Notes under the pieces: model-generated | The model's input: the letters and a program-made list of their open reading frames with translations, nothing else | Databases searched by the model: none | Told to the model about the DNA's origin: nothing | Source: Streptomyces sulphureus DSM 40104 | GTDB lineage: Bacteria; Actinomycetota; Actinomycetes; Streptomycetales; Streptomycetaceae | Direction: 5' to 3' | Assembly (NCBI RefSeq): GCF_000381025.1 | Contig: NZ_KB905820.1 | Location: 246,944-310,943, forward strand | DNA: 64,000 bases | Part shown: piece by piece, positions 9,222 through 17,275 of the stretch | How positions within the stretch are numbered: position 1 is the first letter of the stretch | Layout: each line of letters starts with the position of its first letter | Program-made: the position numbers and the translations under genes

Positions 9222-10307
9222 TCAGCCCCGTGCCTCCCCGATCAGCACCCGGCAGCCGTTCGCCGCGGAGGTGCGCGCCGCCTGGAGGACCTCCAGGGTG
9301 GTGGCGGCGTCCCAGGCGGTGACCGGTGGCGGGGTGCCCTCGCGCAGGGAGCGGACGACGCCGCGGTAGTACGCCGGGTAGTCGCCGTCGAGGCTCGGGA
9401 CGGGGTGGGCCTCGTCGACGGTGCCGAGCATGCCCCACGCCGGGTCGGGCTCGACGCCCCACGGCATGTCGGGTGCCGGGCGCGCCCCCGCGCGGAGCGC
9501 CGCCTCCTGCGGGTCGAGCCCGTACTTCACGTAGGCGGCCGCGCTTCCCAACGCGCGGAAGCGCGCGCCGTGTTGGGCGGCCGTCGAGCTCGCCCACAGG
9601 TGGCTGCGGACGCCTGAGGCGTGGGTGAGCGCGAGGAAGACGTCGTCGTCGGCTTCGGCGGCTGCGCGGCGGGTGTCCACCTCGGCGTAGACGGCGGCGA
9701 CGGGGCCGAAGAGCACGAGCGCCTGGTCGACGAGGTGGCTGCCGAGGTCGTAGAGCAGGCCGCCGAACTCCTCGGGGTCGCCCGACTCCCGCCAGCCGCC
9801 CTTGGGTTGCGGGCGCCAGCGCTCGAACCGCGACTCGAAGCGGTGGACGTCGCCGAGCGCCCCGCGCTCCAGCAGCGCGGCGAGGGTGCGGAAGTCGTTG
9901 TCCCAGCGGCGGTTCTGGAAGGCGGAGAGAAGCAGCCCCTTGCCTTCGGCCAACTCACCGAGTTCCACCGCCTCCTGGGCCGTCGGTGCGAGCGGCTTGT
10001 CGACGACGACATGGAGGCCGGCCTCCAACGCGCGCCGTGCGAGCGGCACATGGGTGCGGTTCGGTGAGGCGATGACCACGAGGTCCAACTCCTCGGTACG
10101 GGCGAGGAGTTCGTCCGCGGTGTCGAAGACGCGCAACTGCGGGCCGAGTTCCTCGACCGCCTGTGCCGCGCGCCCGGCGTCCGAGGTGACGACGGCGGAG
10201 ACGCCGATGCCGTCGACGGAGGCGAGGAGCGGGGCGTGGAAGTAGCGGCCCGCTGTGCCGTAGCCGATGAGGCCGGCGCGGAGCTCTCCTGGGGGCGGTG
10301 CGTTCAT
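9222..10307 (-). CDS. Gfo/Idh/MocA family NAD(P)-dependent oxidoreductase
   Basis: A 361-aa protein from ATG 10307, preceded by GGGAG. The N-terminal Rossmann segment LRAGLIGYGTAGRYFHAPLL carries the G-x-G-x-x-G nucleotide motif. It is followed by VIASPNRTHVPLARRALEAG and the family motif VDKPLAPT (EKP-type, with the catalytic Lys). The second half has the usual substrate domain, with GSHLVDQAL supplying the conserved His/Asp. This cytoplasmic family oxidises or epimerises sugars and inositols; the substrate is unknown. It is transcribed with the small DUF4190 gene lying upstream in the same direction. Confidence 0.85.
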   Translation of the reverse strand: MNAPPPGELRAGLIGYGTAGRYFHAPLLASVDGIGVSAVVTSDAGRAAQAVEELGPQLRVFDTADELLARTEELDLVVIASPNRTHVPLARRALEAGLHVVVDKPLAPTAQEAVELGELAEGKGLLLSAFQNRRWDNDFRTLAALLERGALGDVHRFESRFERWRPQPKGGWRESGDPEEFGGLLYDLGSHLVDQALVLFGPVAAVYAEVDTRRAAAEADDDVFLALTHASGVRSHLWASSTAAQHGARFRALGSAAAYVKYGLDPQEAALRAGARPAPDMPWGVEPDPAWGMLGTVDEAHPVPSLDGDYPAYYRGVVRSLREGTPPPVTAWDAATTLEVLQAARTSAANGCRVLIGEARG

Positions 10308-10353
10308 GTGCCGAGTCTCCCAGTGTCCGCCGGGGACCGCAGCCCGCGCCGGT

Positions 10354-10614
10354 TCAGCCCCCGACGGCGAGGAAGAGGAACGACCACAGCAGCGCGACGA
10401 TGCCGGCCGCGAACGCGCTCTTCGCGAACCACGAGGGCCGCACGTCGTGCGCGAGCGCGCCGAGGACCAGCGCCGACGTCCCGAGGATGATCCCGAAGGC
10501 GAAGAAGGCGAGCACCCCGCAGGCGAGGCCCGCCGCCGCCAACCCGTCGCCCTCACGGAGAAGCCTCTGCGGAGCCTCCGCTTCCACGCCGGCGGACCCA
10601 CCCACCTCGCCCAT
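10354..10614 (-). CDS. DUF4190-like small membrane protein
   Basis: An 86-aa protein from ATG 10614, chosen over an ATG further upstream because GGGAGG lies well placed before it. After a hydrophilic start come two close transmembrane helices (LAAAGLACGVLAFFAFGIIL and FAAGIVALLWSFLFLAV) separated by a short loop. This is the shape of DUF4190 proteins, where the first helix is Gly-rich and followed by a GALAH-type turn. Function is unknown. The gene lies 46 bp upstream of the oxidoreductase gene and may share its transcript. Confidence 0.65.
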   Translation of the reverse strand: MGEVGGSAGVEAEAPQRLLREGDGLAAAGLACGVLAFFAFGIILGTSALVLGALAHDVRPSWFAKSAFAAGIVALLWSFLFLAVGG

Positions 10615-10835
10615 AGCAGGCACCTCCCGAAGAATCAGCCGAGTCGACCTCATGCCCCGTACGTACGGCACGCTAACGGGCGCGGTGCGTGAGAAGGACC
10701 GCTTGGCGCATCCTCGCCGCCCGCGAGGTCGGGGCCCCGCAGCGGGAGCCCGCCCGCACCCCTCCGGTTACGCTGAAGCCCCGGGTCCGGGCGGCTCGGG
10801 CGCACCTTCGACGTCGACCGGCAGGGAGCCCGCAC

Positions 10836-11615
10836 GTGGCAGAGCGCAAACCCATCGAGTCCTGGCTCACCGACATGGACGGTGTGCTGATGCACGAGGG
10901 CATCCCGGTCCCCGGCGCAGACTCCTTCATCAAGCGCCTCAAGGAGTCCGGGCGCTCCTTCCTCGTGCTCACCAACAACTCGATACACACCCCGCGCGAC
11001 CTGACCGCCCGCCTCAGCCGCATCGGGCTCCACGTCCCCACCGAGAACATCTGGACCTCGGCGCTCGCCACCGCCCAGTTCCTCGACGACCAGCGCCCCC
11101 ACGGCACCGCGTACGTCATCGGGGAGGCCGGACTGACGACGGCGCTCCACGACATCGGCTACGTCCTCTCCGACCAGGAGCCCGACTACGTCGTCCTCGG
11201 CGAGACGCGCACGTACAGCTTCGAGGCGCTCACCCGCGCGATCCGCCTCATCAACGCCGGCGCCCGCTTCATCGCGACCAACCCCGACGAGACGGGCCCC
11301 TCCGCCGAGGGCGCCCTCCCCGCGACGGGCTCGGTCGCGGCGCTGATCACCAAGGCGACGGGACAGGAGCCGTACTTCGTCGGCAAGCCCAACCCGCTGA
11401 TGATGCGCGCGGGGCTCAACGCGATCGGCGCGCACTCCGAGACCACGGCGATGATCGGCGACCGGATGGACACCGACGTGCGGGCCGGCATGGAGGCGGG
11501 GCTGGAGACGTTCCTCGTGCTCACCGGGCTGACCAAGGCCGACTCCGTCGAGCGCTTCCCCTTCCGTCCGTCCAACGTCGTCGACTCGATCGCGGAGCTC
11601 GTCGACCTCGTCTGA
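10836..11615 (+). CDS. HAD-IIA family sugar-phosphatase (NagD-like)
   Basis: A 259-aa protein from GTG 10836. Motif I is LTDMDGVLMHEG (Asp nucleophile and acid/base Asp), motif II is VLTNNS, motif III Lys is in GKPNPLMMRAGL, and motif IV is MIGDRMDTDVRAGMEAG. All four HAD motifs are intact. The cap lies between motifs II and III, as in class IIA enzymes such as NagD and 4-nitrophenyl phosphatases. It should act in the cytoplasm on sugar or nucleotide phosphates. It stands alone; the nearest gene upstream is divergent. Confidence 0.88.
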   Translation: MAERKPIESWLTDMDGVLMHEGIPVPGADSFIKRLKESGRSFLVLTNNSIHTPRDLTARLSRIGLHVPTENIWTSALATAQFLDDQRPHGTAYVIGEAGLTTALHDIGYVLSDQEPDYVVLGETRTYSFEALTRAIRLINAGARFIATNPDETGPSAEGALPATGSVAALITKATGQEPYFVGKPNPLMMRAGLNAIGAHSETTAMIGDRMDTDVRAGMEAGLETFLVLTGLTKADSVERFPFRPSNVVDSIAELVDLV

Positions 11616-11821
11616 GCCGGGGGCTCCGTACGGAGTAGCCCGGGATGCGGGCGGGCTGCGGGGCTTGCAGCGTCGGGGGTACCGACTGCTCGGGAGGTTC
11701 CGTGTCGCTCGTGTCCGCTGCCCGCTGCCTTGCGCCCCTCGACGGGTGCGGGGCGATCCCCTACGCGCCGCCCCGCGGTCGCGCCGGTGCGGCGCGGTGT
11801 GCGGGAGAGGGGTGAGCCGGC

Positions 11822-12589
11822 TTGTCCGAGCAACGGGCCGCGTGCCGCGGCAGATCGGTGCGCCGGCGGGTGCTCTTCGCCGCCGGGTGGGTTCTCCTGC
11901 TCCTCGCCGCCTGGGTGTTCGCGCGCGGTGCCACGTCGCTCCACGCCGGCGGTCCGCTCGCCGGACTGCCCGGCAGCCTTGCCGAAGCGGGACGCCTGGC
12001 AGGGGGAGGGCCGGAGCACCGCGTCTCGGGGGGCACGGCCGAGGGGCGTCCGTACGCCGAGGGGCCGCAGAGCGGTCCTGAGCGTCCGCGGCCGGGGGCG
12101 CACGAGCCGCTCGCCGGCGGGGCCGTGCCGCGGACACTGGTCATCGAGAGCCTCGGGGTGCGCGCCCCCGTGGTGCCCGGTGACGAGGGAGCGCGGCTGG
12201 TGCCGAACGGCCGCCCGGACGCCGTCGGTTGGTACAGCGGTGGGCCCGTGCCGGGCGCCGACGGGACGGCGCTGCTGGTGGGCCGGTCGGACGCCGGCGC
12301 CCTCGCCGGGCTGGCGGGGGTCCGGCCGGGGCAGCGGGTCGGCGTGGAGCGTGGCGGGTCCCGCGCCGAATTCACCGTCGCCAAGCGCCAGTCGGTGGAG
12401 TGCGGGAGCCTCACCGGCGGCCCGTACCCCTCGCAGCCGGCCGGAGGCCCGCAGGACCCGCTCGGCGGGCCCGCGCCGCACGGCGGGGCGCACCGCGCCG
12501 AACTCCGCGTGCTCGCCTGCACGCAGGAGGGCGGGCCGGGCGCCGACGTGATGGTCTCGGCGTATCTGACGGGGGTGCGGAAGAGCTGA
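11822..12589 (+). CDS. Class F sortase-like protein lacking the catalytic histidine
   Basis: A 255-aa protein from TTG 11822 with a single N-terminal membrane helix (residues 15-36), a Gly/Pro-rich linker and a sortase-type beta barrel: TLVIESLGVRAPVV, GWYSGGPVPG, LLVGRSDAG and a late LRVLACTQEGG. Class F sortases have a GH-V-D motif where this protein has G-R-S-D, so the catalytic His is replaced by Arg155 (CGG at 12284). Cys233 remains, and the strand after it is altered. It is likely membrane-bound and either inactive or adapted to another role. No LPxTG substrate gene is nearby. Confidence 0.75.
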   Translation: MSEQRAACRGRSVRRRVLFAAGWVLLLLAAWVFARGATSLHAGGPLAGLPGSLAEAGRLAGGGPEHRVSGGTAEGRPYAEGPQSGPERPRPGAHEPLAGGAVPRTLVIESLGVRAPVVPGDEGARLVPNGRPDAVGWYSGGPVPGADGTALLVGRSDAGALAGLAGVRPGQRVGVERGGSRAEFTVAKRQSVECGSLTGGPYPSQPAGGPQDPLGGPAPHGGAHRAELRVLACTQEGGPGADVMVSAYLTGVRKS

Positions 12590-12602
12590 GTGCCGGTGCC
12601 GA

Positions 12603-12646
12603 TACGCCGCCGTACCGCGGTAGGCCCTCCGCGGTACGGCGGCGTA
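12603..12646. terminator. Bidirectional terminator hairpin
   Basis: A perfect 18-bp inverted repeat (TACGCCGCCGTACCGCGG and its complement) with an 8-nt loop. It sits between the ends of the rightward sortase gene and the leftward cbtA gene and can stop transcription from either side. Confidence 0.8.
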
Positions 12647-12656
12647 CGTCCGGGGG

Positions 12657-13430
12657 TCAGCCCGTTTTGGAGGTCCGTCCAAGGCCGAGCGCGCCGAAGA
12701 CGCCGCCGAGGCACGCCCAGAGCACGGCGTGCCCGGCGAGCGAGAGCACCCGGAAGTCCCAGAGCAGCGTCGGTGCGACGGGGACGGGGTCCGGGTTGGA
12801 CGGCAGCAGGAAGAGCGCGACGACGGTGAGGACGACCGCGCCGGCGGCCGCCGTGTGCCGAACGGGCGCGCCGAACCCCGCCCGCGCCAGGCGCAGTTGC
12901 ACCTGCCAGGCGAGCACCGTTCCGAGGACGCCCACGGCGAGCGCGGCGACCCACAGTGCCTGCCGCTCGCTCACCGTCCCGCCGTCGCCCACGCCCGGCG
13001 GGTTGGCCGGGTACCGCAGCCCCGGCAGCAGCGAGAGCGCGAGGAACCCGGCGCCGGCGAGGAGCAGCGCCCTCCGCCACGGCCCGTCGCCCTCCGCCGG
13101 CCTCCCGCGGTGGACGGCCGCGTGGACGAGCGCGAAGAAGACGCCGACGGCGAGCCCCACGACGACGGCGGTGACGACGAGCCCGAAGTGCTGCGTGCCG
13201 CGGGTGAAGAGCTCCTCCTCGGCGGCGTGCACGTGCCCGGCCGCCGCCTCTTCGGCAGCCGCCCGCTTCTCCTCGGCGACGATCGCCTTGTCCATCAGCG
13301 GCTCGGCGAGCAGCAGCGCGAAGAGTCCTGTCACGAGCCCCGCGGCGCCGCCCGCGAGGACGCCGCGGCCGAGAACGGGCAGCAGCGGCAGGGGAGTCGG
13401 CGCTTGGACCGGGGTGGAGTTGTCGCTCAT
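12657..13430 (-). CDS. cbtA: CbtA family cobalt transporter subunit
   Basis: A 257-aa membrane protein from ATG 13430. The first helix is preceded by PVLGRGVLAGGAAGLVTGLF, followed by a His/Glu-rich external loop (GHVHAAEEELFTRGTQHFG) and further helices, about five in total. This matches the CbtA family, a predicted cobalt permease controlled by cobalamin riboswitches. Its His-rich loop may bind metal. It begins 14 bp after cbtB, with which it forms an operon behind the riboswitch. The family role comes from comparative genomics; transport has not been shown for this protein. Confidence 0.88.
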   Translation of the reverse strand: MSDNSTPVQAPTPLPLLPVLGRGVLAGGAAGLVTGLFALLLAEPLMDKAIVAEEKRAAAEEAAAGHVHAAEEELFTRGTQHFGLVVTAVVVGLAVGVFFALVHAAVHRGRPAEGDGPWRRALLLAGAGFLALSLLPGLRYPANPPGVGDGGTVSERQALWVAALAVGVLGTVLAWQVQLRLARAGFGAPVRHTAAAGAVVLTVVALFLLPSNPDPVPVAPTLLWDFRVLSLAGHAVLWACLGGVFGALGLGRTSKTG

Positions 13431-13444
13431 GGTCCGCCTCCCCG

Positions 13445-13660
13445 TCAGTGGCACGGGGCGCCGAAGAGGTGGCGGCCGTCGTGGGAGAACTCGTGGAGGT
13501 ACTCGCCGGTGGCGGAGACGAGGTTGCCGTTGTCGACGAAGACGGCGTAGAGCGCGAGCAGCGCGACGAGCGCGGCGGCGACGGCGATCATCAGATCCCT
13601 GGCGCGTACGGTGGCCGAGCCCGCGTCCGGTGCGGCCGTGCCGGCGGTGTGCGAGGACAT
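13445..13660 (-). CDS. cbtB: CbtB family cobalt transporter small subunit
   Basis: A 71-aa protein from ATG 13660 with a strong GGAGGAGG ribosome-binding site. One membrane helix (DLMIAVAAALVALLALYAVF) is followed by the hallmark C-terminal His-rich segment HEFSHDGRHLFGAPCH, the expected metal-binding site of CbtB. It is the first gene after the cobalamin riboswitch and is followed directly by cbtA. Confidence 0.92.
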   Translation of the reverse strand: MSSHTAGTAAPDAGSATVRARDLMIAVAAALVALLALYAVFVDNGNLVSATGEYLHEFSHDGRHLFGAPCH

Positions 13661-13679
13661 CGCAGAACCTCCTCCTGGG

Positions 13680-13815
13680 GTTACCACGCCCCATCGGTGG
13701 AGAAGCGACGGGTCAGTTCCTGACTCCCGCTGCCGTGCAGCGGTCACAGTGGCGGGACCGTCCCGGAATCGCACCGGGTTCCTGCGCACCGTCGCCCCGT
13801 ATGAACATGTGTGGC
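13680..13815 (-). promoter_or_regulatory. Cobalamin (adenosylcobalamin) riboswitch upstream of cbtBA
   Basis: Read on the minus strand, the leader contains AACCCGGTGCGATTCCGGG, then ACGGTCCCGCCACTGTGACC and AGTCAGGAACTGACC, the conserved core and B12-box elements of cobalamin riboswitches. It ends 20 bp before the cbtB start, next to the cbtB ribosome-binding site, so it likely blocks translation of cbtBA when cobalamin is bound. The outer limits are approximate. Confidence 0.88.
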
Positions 13816-14098
13816 TCGGACAGTGGCACCACCGGGTGAGCATGTCAACGGCGCCTCGATGTGAGCAGTACCGGGGCGCCCTGCTCAGCAGGGGTACATG
13901 GCGGACGCAGCCGACCGTAACGGGATCTCCACAACCTCTCGGTGCCCGCCTCAGGCGCCGTCCCGTGTGACACGATGGCCGCAAGCCACAGGTGCTCAGG
14001 GGGGCCGGAGCAGTCGTCGGCGGCACAACTGGTGCCGGCCGTGGGGCGGTTCCGTCCGGAAGCCGGTCGAGGTGCAGTCACCACCCGAGGGGGAGTCG

Positions 14099-15142
14099 AT
14101 GTACGGCAGTCACGGCGGCCGCGGACACCGCGGTGCCCGGGCTCGGTTGGTCGCGGGCACCGCGGTGGCGGGGTCGGCCCTGCTGCTGGCCGGCTGCTCC
14201 TCCTCCGGGGATTCCGACGACGACGCCGGGAAGCCGCAGGAGAAACAGCGGCCGAAGTCGGAGGCTCCCTACTGGGTCAACCCGGAGGGTAAGGCGGCCC
14301 AACAGGCCGCCGAGTACCGGGAGGACGACGACGGCGCCAACGCGAAGCTCATCGAGCGCATCGCGAGCCAGCCGATGGCCGAGTGGGTGCGACCCGAGGA
14401 CGCGAAGGCGCAGACCGAGCAGCTCACCAAGGCGGCCGAGAAGGCCGACCGCAGCGCCCTGCTCGTCGTCTACAACATCCCGCACCGCGACTGCGGCCAG
14501 TACTCGCAGGGCGGCGCAGGCGACGCCGACGAGTACCGCGAGTTCGTCGACGCCGTCGCCGAGGGAATCGGCGACCGGGAGGCGACCGTCGTCGTCGAAC
14601 CCGACGCGCTGCCGCACCTGCTCGCCGACGGGTGCACCCCGCAGAAGTTCCACGACGAGCGGTACGCGCTTCTGAAGGAAGCCGTCACCACGCTGAAGGC
14701 GAAGCCGAAGACGAAGGTCTACCTCGACGCCGGCAACCCGCTGTGGGTACGCGATCCGGGCGGCCTCGTCGAGCCGCTGCAGCGCGCCGGCATCGGGGAG
14801 GCCGACGGCTTCGCGCTCAACGTCTCCAATTACCAGACGACGGCCTCCAACAAGGCGTACGGCAAGAAGCTCTCGGCGATGATCGACAACAAGCCGTTCG
14901 TCATCGACACCAGCCGCAACGGCAACGGCCCCGTGAAGGGCGCCGAGGACGAGGAGTCCTGGTGCAACCCGGACGGCAGGGCGCTCGGCGAGGAGCCGAC
15001 GACGCGCACGGGCGACGACCTCGTCGACGCCTACCTGTGGATCAAGCGTCCCGGCGAGTCCGACGGGGAGTGCAAGGGCGGGCCCAAGGCCGGCGCCTGG
15101 TGGCCCAAGTACGCGCTCGAACTCGCGCGGAACGCCGGATAG
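14099..15142 (+). CDS. Glycoside hydrolase family 6 lipoprotein (endoglucanase; CslZ-like)
   Basis: A 347-aa protein from ATG 14099, preceded by GAGGGGGAG. The signal peptide ends in the lipobox LLAGC, so it is a lipid-anchored surface enzyme. GH6 motifs are intact: VVYNIPHRDCGQYSQGG, TVVVEPDALPHL (catalytic acid Asp), VYLDAGNPLWV, ALNVSNYQTT, FVIDTSRNGNGP and WCNPDGRALG, ending in DAYLWIKRPGESDGEC and AGAWWPKYA. In S. coelicolor a GH6 gene sits directly beside glxA. Here it is 5 kb from glxA, separated by the accessory island, yet probably still serves the same cellulose-like polymer system. Confidence 0.87.
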   Translation: MYGSHGGRGHRGARARLVAGTAVAGSALLLAGCSSSGDSDDDAGKPQEKQRPKSEAPYWVNPEGKAAQQAAEYREDDDGANAKLIERIASQPMAEWVRPEDAKAQTEQLTKAAEKADRSALLVVYNIPHRDCGQYSQGGAGDADEYREFVDAVAEGIGDREATVVVEPDALPHLLADGCTPQKFHDERYALLKEAVTTLKAKPKTKVYLDAGNPLWVRDPGGLVEPLQRAGIGEADGFALNVSNYQTTASNKAYGKKLSAMIDNKPFVIDTSRNGNGPVKGAEDEESWCNPDGRALGEEPTTRTGDDLVDAYLWIKRPGESDGECKGGPKAGAWWPKYALELARNAG

Positions 15143-15143
15143 T

Positions 15144-15611
15144 TCACGCGCGGCGGACGTCGCACCGGTAGAACTGGCGCGGGCCGCCCTCGGGCCCCGG
15201 CGGTGCGGGCTCGGCCGGGGAGAACCCGAGCCGTTCGTAGAAGGCCCGGGCGCCGCTCGCCTCGGCACCGGGATGGGCCGCCCCGAAGGTCACGACCTCG
15301 ATGCGCCCCGGCGGCCGGACGAAGCGCCGCACGCACTCCGCAAGGAGCGCGCGCCCCACGCCGCGCCTGCGCGCCTGCTCGGTGACGACCAGCCAGTCGA
15401 TGTGCGCCGGTCGGCCGGGACCGAAGAGCACTCCGCCCAGGAGCTGTTGCGCCCCCGGCCGGACGAGCGCGGTGCCGCGGACGAGGTGCCTGCCCAGCGC
15501 CCGCCGGAAGCCGGGCACTTCGACCATGGGACCGAACCACTGCTCGACCTCGGCCGCGAGGCGCAGCAGCCCGTCGGTGTCCTCTTCCGTCGCCGTGCGC
15601 ACGCCCGCCAT
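15144..15611 (-). CDS. GNAT family N-acetyltransferase
   Basis: A 155-aa protein from ATG 15611. The beginning VRTATEEDTDGLLRLAAEVE is a typical GNAT start. The acetyl-CoA loop is IDWLVVTEQARRRGVGRALL, with the Q/R-x-x-G-x-G/A pattern, and the C-terminal ARAFYERLGFSP is the usual final motif. The acceptor substrate cannot be predicted. It is convergent with the GH6 gene, their stops being only 1 bp apart. Confidence 0.85.
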   Translation of the reverse strand: MAGVRTATEEDTDGLLRLAAEVEQWFGPMVEVPGFRRALGRHLVRGTALVRPGAQQLLGGVLFGPGRPAHIDWLVVTEQARRRGVGRALLAECVRRFVRPPGRIEVVTFGAAHPGAEASGARAFYERLGFSPAEPAPPGPEGGPRQFYRCDVRRA

Positions 15612-15860
15612 CCATGCGATTCTGCCAGCATCCCGCGCTCGCAACCCGGCGCCTAGCGCCCGCAACAGGGCGCGCTTCCGGCGGAGTTGTGAGACGGCAC
15701 GGCTTACGGGGTGCGCCGGCGGTAAGTCGGGATTGCGGAGGTATGCGGGGTGGTGGGCGGGTTCGGAGGTGCGGCTGAGTGGGACTCGGTGGTCTGTTGG
15801 GGCGGGTGCGCGGTGAAGCAAATTGCGGTTACTCGCTCGTAGGAGTGCAGGTCGGGAAGT

Positions 15861-16070
15861 GTGGTCCCCGCGTGTGCGGGGGTGGTCCCGCGCGCTCGTC
15901 GAGGGCGTCGACCTCGCGCGGGTGGTCCCCGCGTGTGCGGGGGTGGTCCCGTGACGCGGACCTCAATGCCGACGAGGTGACTGTGGTCCCCGCGTGTGCG
16001 GGGTGGTCCCCAGGTGAGGCCCACCGTGTCGCTCCCATCCCGGTGGTCCCCGCGTGTGCGGGGGTGGTCC
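15861..16070 (+). CRISPR. Short type I-E-like CRISPR array (4 repeats, 3 spacers)
   Basis: Four repeats start at 15861, 15922, 15983 and 16043. Each is 28 bp, beginning GTGGTCCCCGCG and ending GGTGGTCC, except the third, which lacks one G. The inner part forms a CCCCGCG/CGGGG hairpin like other type I-E repeats. All three spacers are 33 bp. The sequence before the first repeat is a possible leader, but it is not markedly AT-rich. No cas gene is encoded in this window, so interference would need cas genes elsewhere. The orientation on the plus strand is inferred from the repeat. Confidence 0.9.
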
Positions 16071-16086
16071 GGTCGAGGTTGAGGGT

Positions 16087-16388
16087 GTGCTGAGGAGGAA
16101 CAACTTTCGACGGGTGTGGGTTCCTGCCATCCAAGAGGCCGACATCGCGCGTGAGGTGAAGAACCCCGAGACCGGCCGCAAGGAGTGGTGGCCGAGGGGC
16201 TCGGATTACCGGGACGTGTACGCCTCGCGGTTGTACGCGCAAGGGTTGTCCGAGGCCGAGGTGCAGTGCATCCTCGGAACGACCGCGGCGGCAAGGTCAC
16301 GTGGCTGTACACCCACCGCGGCGAGGTAGTTGTCGGGAACGCCCGCGAGGCACTCGCCGGTGGCCGCCACCTGCGAGCCGTCTCATGA
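16087..16388 (+). pseudogene. Tyrosine recombinase (integrase) C-terminal remnant
   Basis: The frame from 16087 reads RRVWVPAIQEADI and then YASRLYAQGLSEAEVQCILG, the C-terminal catalytic part of a phage-type integrase. Where the family has HDLRHT it has SDYRDV, so the H-x-x-R box is broken although the Arg remains. After ILG (about 16277) one base is missing; in the next frame the expected continuation DRGGKVTWLYTHRGEVV, with the Tyr nucleophile context, runs to TGA at 16388. The N-terminal two thirds are absent. It lies between the CRISPR array and a tRNA-Ala 3' fragment, as expected for a decayed integrative element. Confidence 0.8.
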
Positions 16389-16550
16389 GGCCGGGAATGG
16401 ACAAAGTTCACATGGAATCCACAACCCCCCCTCGGCGTCCCTCGCTGCCCTCTTTTTCTCTCGGTAAGAGCAGATGTTGATCAAGAGGGCTGCCGCTGAC
16501 CAGCACTCGGAACGCCTCGGAGTGGCTCGGCGAAACTTGCCGGGCGGTGC

Positions 16551-16599
16551 ATCTGTCTTTGCAGGGCAGATGTCAGGGGTTCGACTCCCCTAGGCTCCA
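16551..16599 (+). other. tRNA-Ala(TGC) 3'-half fragment, probable att-site remnant
   Basis: The segment contains an anticodon arm with loop TTTGCAG (TGC anticodon), the variable part GATGTC, a T arm with GGGGTTCGACTCCCC and an acceptor strand ending AGGCTCCA. The 5' acceptor strand and D arm that should precede it are missing or unmatched, so it is not a complete tRNA. A duplicated tRNA 3' end is the usual att mark left by a tyrosine-recombinase element, and an integrase remnant ends 160 bp upstream. Confidence 0.72.
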
Positions 16600-16630
16600 C
16601 AGACCTCCTAGGCGCAGGTCAGAAGCGGAG

Positions 16631-16666
16631 AAGCGGCACCCCGAAGCGATCTTCGGGGTGCCGCTT
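16631..16666. terminator. Terminator hairpin at the end of the island gene block
   Basis: A perfect 16-bp stem, AAGCGGCACCCCGAAG paired with CTTCGGGGTGCCGCTT, with a 4-nt loop. It lies 28 bp past the stop of the last leftward island gene and separates it from the tRNA fragment. Confidence 0.8.
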
Positions 16667-16694
16667 CCGTGATCAGAGTCCACATCCCCGCCGA

Positions 16695-17126
16695 TCATGG
16701 TGTCTCCACGGCCCGAGCCTGATCACCTGGCCCGTCGCGCATGTCGGGCGCGGGCGCGTACTCGATGGTGCGCGCGGTCGTCCGATGCCACGGCGTCAGG
16801 AGGTGCTCGGCGGCGGTCGCGCGCAGCAGGAAGTCGTCCGCGATGCGCCGGGCGATCTCCTCACGGTGTGCATCTGGAAGATTGGCGGCCTCGCGCGCGG
16901 CCTGGTCGCGGTCGGGTACTTCGGCGAGCGTGCCGACCTCGTCCACGGAGAGCACGAGGTGTCCCTCGGCGGTGGCTTGGCCGAGTGCACCGTGGGTGCG
17001 GGCGCGGCTCCAGCCGCCGGCTCCGGCCGCGATGCTCTCCAGCCACGGGCGCGGCATCGGCGCGGCGGCGACGGTGCGGTAGATGTGCTCGGCGTCGTCG
17101 CTCGGATCGGTGTCGGTATCGGACAT
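16695..17126 (-). CDS. Hypothetical protein of the island
   Basis: A 143-aa, acidic, hydrophilic protein starting at ATG 17126 (MSDTDTDPSDDAEHIYRTVA). It is predicted mostly helical, with no signal peptide or membrane segment. I do not recognise a family. It is the last gene of a leftward block running from 19875 to a strong terminator at 16631-16666, separated from the previous gene by 149 bp. Coding character (third-position GC, few rare codons) supports a real gene. A regulatory or antitoxin-like role is possible but not supported by any motif. Confidence 0.6.
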   Translation of the reverse strand: MSDTDTDPSDDAEHIYRTVAAAPMPRPWLESIAAGAGGWSRARTHGALGQATAEGHLVLSVDEVGTLAEVPDRDQAAREAANLPDAHREEIARRIADDFLLRATAAEHLLTPWHRTTARTIEYAPAPDMRDGPGDQARAVETP

Positions 17127-17275
17127 GGGTCCCCGCCTCGTTGGGTGTGTGGTGTGGTGCTCCGCCGCGTCGATGTCTTAGAGGCCGACGCGGCGGAGCC
17201 ATTCCCGGGAGCCTCTGTCGCCGGGAGTCCAGGGGTGAGGGAGCAGCCCCCCGCCGGGCCCCATCCCACGCCGCA

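Noticed and set aside
16520..16599. A functional tRNA-Ala gene
   Set aside because: The acceptor 5' strand matches only 4-5 bp and no D arm can be drawn; only the 3' half is tRNA-like.
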